The notes beneath the pieces are model-generated. The model ran no database searches, was not told the origin of the DNA, and saw only the letters and a list, made by a program, of their open reading frames with translations. 20,890 nucleotides of DNA, from assembly GCA_001313085.1 (NCBI GenBank), contig BBFE01000062.1:1-20890 (forward strand), given 5' to 3'. The translations under genes were made by a program, and so were the position numbers. This document shows, piece after piece, positions 17,712 to 20,890 of the stretch; position 1 is the first letter of the stretch, and each line of letters starts with the position of its first letter. This DNA is from Paenibacillus sp. JCM 18996 (lineage in GTDB: Bacteria; Bacillota; Bacilli; Paenibacillales; NBRC-103111).

Positions 17712-17831
17712 TTATTTTTTCAGCAGAAGGGTCCGCCTTCTTTCATATACCTTATAAATCGCATAGCCGATTCCCGCAACCAGAACGACCGGCAACCAGT
17801 AATGTTCAATTAATCGCATTAAGGAATTCAT
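17712..17831 (-). CDS. 39-aa single-span membrane miniprotein
   Basis: ATG 17831 follows GGGAGG at a 7-nt spacing. The product reads MNSLMRLIEHYWLPVVLVAG, continues as one hydrophobic helix (IGYAIYKVY), and ends with a strongly basic tail (ERRRTLLLKK). One TM helix with a positive C terminus suggests an inner-membrane miniprotein. It is transcribed away from the ABC exporter genes and upstream of the phosphotransferase, possibly with it. The function is unknown. A T6 run at its 3' end could move the stop by a few codons. Confidence 0.6.
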   Translation of the reverse strand: MNSLMRLIEHYWLPVVLVAGIGYAIYKVYERRRTLLLKK

Positions 17832-17929
17832 TGGGGTTCCTCCCGCCTTTGTCCAGCCGTTTTTTTTACAGCTAGTCTTTCTCAATCCGGACAAAAAATA
17901 TGCTTCCTCACCACAGGTGTGCCCATGCA

Positions 17930-17958
17930 TGGACAATAGTATCAATTCCCGCCATAAT
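17930..17958 (+). promoter_or_regulatory. Promoter of the ABC exporter operon
   Basis: TGGACA (17930-17935) and CATAAT (17953-17958) are separated by exactly 17 bp, 38 bp upstream of the ATPase start codon. The -35 overlaps a 10-bp palindrome CCATGCATGG (17923-17932), which could be a regulator site. That role is speculative. Confidence 0.5.
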
Positions 17959-17996
17959 GGTAAGGATAGGTAATATTTCAGCAAGGAGGGCTCTGG

Positions 17997-18964
17997 ATGG
18001 CAAAACCGCAAGAATCCGTTGTCGAGCTGCATAACGTATCCAAAACGATCGGCGGCAGGCCCATCATCCGAAACCTGAGTTTCTCGGTGAACCGGGGGGA
18101 AGTGTACGGGTTTCTCGGCCCGAACGGCTCCGGCAAAACGACGACGATCCGCATGATGGTAGGCCTGATCTCCATTACGAACGGCGACATATACATAGAA
18201 GGCCACAATATCAAAACGGAGCGGTCGGAAGCGATGGCGCATGTGGGAGCCATTGTGGAGAATCCCGAGCTGTACGGATATATGTCGGGGATGAAGAATT
18301 TGATTCATTTTGCCCGGATGAGTTCGGAGCCGATCTCTAAAGCGCGCATGGATGAAATCGTAGAGCTGGTCGACCTGACCGATGCGATCCGCGATAAAGT
18401 AAAAAACCTACTCGCTGGGCATGAGACAGAGGCTGGGCATCGCTCAAGCGCTGCTTCACAAGCCTTCGATTCTCATACTGGACGAGCCTACGAACGGCCT
18501 GGATCCCGCGGGAATCCGCAAGCTGAGGGACCATCTCCGCTATCTCGCCAAAAAAAAGAAAACATCGCTGTGGTCGTATCGAGCCATCTTTTGTCAGAGG
18601 TGGAGTTGATGTGCGACCGGGTGCTGATTATCCAGAACGGGCAGCTCGTCGATGAGATCTCGATTACGGGGCCGGCTCCGACTACATTGGCTCGTCCTGT
18701 GGAATTTGAGGTGGACGACAGCAAGCGTGCGCTTCAGCTCCTGAAAGAACGGGATGCCTCCGGCGAAGACGTTCCCTCATTCGAGGCTATGCAGCCGGCT
18801 GCGGAAGGCGACATGCTTGTCGTTTCGCTGGAAAAAAAGAACAGATTCCCGCTGTGCTGCGGGTGCTTTTGACTGACGGCGTACTGGTATTCGGAGTGCA
18901 CAGCCGCACGCAATCGCTGGAAGATACTTTCCTCGAACTGACCAAAGGGGAGGCGCCGTTATGA
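17997..18964 (+). CDS. ABC exporter ATP-binding subunit
   Basis: The nucleotide-binding subunit of an ABC-2 type exporter of the BcrA/NatA kind. Motifs in order: Walker [16 protein letters not shown] (about residue 40), a Q-loop region with ENPELYGYM, the signature [17 protein letters not shown], Walker [18 protein letters not shown], and the H-loop [13 protein letters not shown]-terminal extension of about 90 residues ends [16 protein letters not shown], as usual for this class. The corrected length is 320 aa. AAGGAGGG lies 8 nt before the ATG. Breaks: A6 at 18401 (+1), A8 at 18550 (+2; expected [14 protein letters not shown]) and A7 at 18832 (+2; expected [10 protein letters not shown]). 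It overlaps the permease start by 4 bp. Substrate unknown. Confidence 0.92.
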
Positions 18965-19747
18965 AATTCATCCAGCTGGTCCGGAACGAATTGATGAAAA
19001 TGAACAGCAAAAAAAGCGGAGCACTCGGTTCTTCCTCTTTTTTTGTTCATCGTTGCTTTGCTATCGCCATCGCCATTAAAGTATGGTATCCGTCCGTGGC
19101 GGCCGAACTGAACTATGCCAAATACCCGCAGCTTATCTTTATGGGGTTAAGTATCTTTATTACGATGTTCTCCATCATTATCGGCGCGCAGACCGTTACG
19201 GACGAATACAAGGAAGGCACGATCAAGCAGCTGCTGATCCGCCTCCGTCAAGAACGACGGTGCTTTTGTCCAAATATGCGGCCTGCGTAATTATGACGGC
19301 TGCTGCGTTTGCGGTGCTGCTGGTGTCCGCGTCGCTGATCGGTGCGGCCCTCTTCGGGACGTCGGACAAAGACGGCTTTACGTTCGGTACGACGCTAAAA
19401 TATTACTTGTACGACATTCCGCCTGCGCTGTTCTATATGACCTTGGCCTTTTTCATGGCGACGGTGTTCAAAAGCTCTCCGCTTGCCATCATCACAGCCG
19501 TTATCGCGAATTTTATCGGCAGCACATTGATGCTGTTCATCAGCAGATACAGATGGTCGCAGTTCGTTATTTTTTTGCCAATACCAACCTGCAGATGTAC
19601 GACCCGAATCCGCTCATTAACCGAGGCCAAATGCCGCTGTACGAAGGGATGACGCTCGGCTTCTCGCTGGCTGTCATAGTGCTGTATATTTTGCTGCTTA
19701 TGACGGCGGCTTCACTCGTTTTTTTTCAGAACCGGGATGTGACATAG
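18961..19747 (+). CDS. ABC-2 type exporter permease subunit
   Basis: The membrane partner of the preceding ATPase, about 260 aa after correction with roughly six TM segments. It starts [20 protein letters not shown], the typical amphipathic lead of ABC-2 permeases. A TM helix follows, then an extracytoplasmic loop (WYPSVAAELNYAKYP). The conserved cytoplasmic motif TVTDEYKEGTIKQLLIRPPS is the coupling segment seen in bacitracin- and Na-type exporters. Later helices include AACVIMTAAAFAVLLVSASL and VIANFIGSTLMLFISRY, and the end is VFFQNRDVT. Breaks: A7 at 19009 (+2), T7 at 19038 (+2), a G missing near 19062 (expected VALAIAIAIKVWY), a C missing near 19243 (expected IRPPSRTT) and T7 at 19570 (+2). 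Confidence 0.88.
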
Positions 19748-19762
19748 AGGGTTTGCGGCAAG

Positions 19763-19789
19763 GGCTTCGCCATCAGGCGGGCTTTTTTT
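19763..19789 (+). terminator. Terminator of the ABC exporter operon
   Basis: GCTTCGCC (19764-19771) pairs with GGCGGGC (19776-19782) with one bulged T and one G-U pair, loop ATCA. A T7 tract follows (19783-19789). It lies 16 bp after the permease stop. Confidence 0.8.
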
Positions 19790-19882
19790 GCTCTCCGGAA
19801 AGCGGGATGTCTGATATGCGCCGAGTCGGGACCCTTAGGTTGTACATAACATGTAATAGCTGCTGAGAAGGGGGTCAACAAG

Positions 19883-20047
19883 GTGTTCCGAACCTACGTG
19901 AAAACATATAAGCACCGCATTGGCAAAAAACCATTACCTGGTCATCAAGATCTTTCAATCCGCTGTCGCCAGGACAAAGCTCGGCAACGCTCTCGCCAGC
20001 AATGCCGTCAATGTAAAAATTCTGAGCAAAAACAAAAAAAGCGTTGA
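19883..20047 (+). CDS. 53-aa basic protein, first of a paralogous pair
   Basis: I do not recognise the family. GTG 19883 lies 7 nt after AGAAGGGGG. It starts MFRTYVKTYKHRIGKNHYLV and continues IKIFQSAVARTKLGNALASN then AVNVKILSKNKKR. It needs A6 at 19925-19930 shortened by one and A7 at 20034-20040 by two, giving 53 aa. If A7 is kept, the frame runs on to 20105 (73 aa). The core GKN...GNAxAxNAxxV is shared with the gene at 20129, and both corrected proteins have the same length. It has no TM segment or signal peptide. Confidence 0.55.
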   Translation: MFRTYVKTYKHRIGKKPLPGHQDLSIRCRQDKARQRSRQQCRQCKNSEQKQKKR

Positions 20048-20128
20048 ATCCCGTCCCGGCGCACGTTGCGGTGCTGTAGGGCGGCTGCTCAGACGCCGTA
20101 CGTAAGCTCCCATAAAAGGGAGGTGAAA

Positions 20129-20292
20129 ATGATGTCTAAAACAAAGAAGCATACCCATAAGACACGCGGCAAAAAAATACGGTCATTGTCAGGCAATCCA
20201 CCAGCGCCAGCACCGGCCAGGGAGGGAATGCCTTTGCCATCAATGCGTCCGATGTGGGCGTTGTAAGGACGGATATCGCGCCAAAGTCATAA
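20129..20292 (+). CDS. 53-aa protein, second of a paralogous pair
   Basis: The start is ATG 20129 (or 20132) after GGGAGGTG. The corrected product opens MMSKTKKHTHKTRGKNTVIV, continues RQSTSASTGQGGNAFAINAS and ends DVGVVRTDIAPKS. It has a basic head and a small-residue-rich, beta-prone tail. A7 at 20171-20177 must lose two bases; otherwise the frame breaks into a proline-rich read-out. It has the same length as the protein encoded just upstream and shares GKN plus GNAxAxNAxxV with it. The function is unknown. Small Gly/Ala/Asn proteins of this kind occur in spore formers, but a spore role is only a guess. Confidence 0.65.
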
Positions 20293-20315
20293 ATTAGAGT
20301 GGACAGAAGTAATAC

Positions 20316-20350
20316 AACAGCCCGCCCCCTTGAGAGGCCGGCTGTTTTTT
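20316..20350. terminator. Terminator between convergent genes
   Basis: AACAGCC (20316-20322) and GGCTGTT (20340-20346) flank an inner CCCCT/GAGG pairing and end in T6. On the minus strand the same stem is followed by a mixed sequence, so it works best for the + strand genes. Confidence 0.75.
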
Positions 20351-20440
20351 GTTGGATCCCCATATGCGAAACGATCACCGTGGATTAGAACGTACATATG
20401 CGACATAGTTTCCGTGGCTAAATTGGGGACGTGCGCAATA

Positions 20441-20890
20441 TTATCTTTTCGTCTTGCGCCTTCTGCTTGCTGTAGAGCCGGCACGGGTTTTCTTTCTGCG
20501 TTTTCGGGGAACAAAATCTCTCGAGAGGGCGTCGTCTTTGGTGCCGGTTGTTTTGGTTGTTGCGCCTTTTTTTGAAGAACAGCTTGAACAAGGGCGCCAT
20601 CTGCTGAACATTGCCAAAGATTTTCTGCACCTTGGTCATGGTGGAAAGTATCCCGTCAATGCCGCCCATCCGGTCGACGAATCCTTTGATCTGCTCGAAA
20701 TTGATGCCGGATGCCGCCGAAGAAGCGCCGCCTGCCGCACCGCCTGCTGCACCGCCAAAAGGAAAGCCGCCCCCTCCAACTTGAGGCAGGCTTGAGCTCC
20801 GCCGAGACTCTGGCCGCCGCCAAAGAAGCCGCCTCCTTGCACGGGTGCGCCGCCGCCAAAAAATCCACCACCTTGTGGAGCTCCGCCTCC
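20441..20890 (-). CDS. Glycine-rich YqfQ/VrrA-like protein, C-terminal part (5' end outside window)
   Basis: Read from the window edge, the protein begins with a repeat GGGAPQGGGFFGGGAPVQ then GGGFFGGGQSLGG, an imperfect 12-residue unit rich in Gly-Phe. An Ala/Gly stretch (FGGAAGGAAGGASSAAS) follows, then a folded-looking segment INFEQIKGFVDRMGGIDGIL and TMTKVQKIFGNVQQMAPLFK. A very basic tail closes it (RKRRKKTRAGSTASRRRKTKR region) at TAA 20443-20441. The order of Gly-rich repeats, then a short V-Q-K-hydrophobic helix, then a charged tail, resembles YqfQ/VrrA proteins of Bacillales. The assignment is from architecture only. Breaks: a G missing near 20798 and T7 at 20577-20583 (+1). Confidence 0.55.

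Noticed and set aside
20361..20403. Direct repeat CATATGCGA at 20361-20369 and 20395-20403
   Set aside because: Two 9-bp copies in an AT-rich intergenic region, with no flanking symmetry or associated gene. It could be chance.

Overview
The window is a chromosomal stretch from a spore-forming Bacillota, most likely Paenibacillus or a close relative in the Paenibacillaceae. The evidence is the Bacillus-type gene order purEKBCSQLFMNHD, a separate purS, PurR-type operator boxes followed by a guanine (G-box) riboswitch, a DUF2653/YxcD-like protein, a glycine-rich YqfQ/VrrA-like protein, and moderately high GC. No plasmid, phage or CRISPR signature was seen.

Layout. (1) 2-587: the 3' end of an MFS exporter gene, closed by a terminator (638-677). 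(2) 757-1064: the purine control region, with two inverted PurR boxes, a sigma-A promoter, a guanine aptamer, and an antiterminator/terminator switch that encloses an additional small terminator-like hairpin. (3) 1189-14696: the complete twelve-gene de novo IMP operon, all on the + strand. It covers the route from PRPP (purF) through purD, purN, purS/Q/L, purM, purK/E, purC and purB to purH. Several genes overlap (purE/K, purQ/L, purL/F, purM/N), which suggests translational coupling. A hairpin follows purD. (4) 14798-15663: a decayed IS3-family element on the minus strand, with an unrecognised ORF, a 13-bp inverted repeat and a 3 x 15-bp tandem repeat. (5) 15727-16561: a signal-peptide/TM protein overlapping a DUF2653 protein. 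(6) 16649-17606 (-): an APH-fold phosphotransferase, then a 39-aa membrane miniprotein (-). (7) 17997-19747: an ABC-2 type exporter (ATPase plus permease). (8) 19883-20292: two tandem 53-aa proteins that look like paralogues. (9) 20441-20890 (-): the C-terminal part of a glycine-rich YqfQ/VrrA-like protein, running off the window.

Nearly every gene is broken by single-frame shifts as written. I reconstructed each by hand. Almost all breaks fall at A/T runs that are one or two bases too long, or at G/C runs that lack one base. About 55-60 such breaks are spread over essential and accessory genes on both strands. The simplest reading is sequencing or assembly error, not pseudogenes or programmed frameshifting. 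The coordinates below span whole reconstructed genes, and protein lengths are after correction.

No clearly new biological system is present. The items most worth a second look are the nested terminator in the purine leader, the pair of 53-aa paralogues, and the unexplained repeats in the IS remnant.
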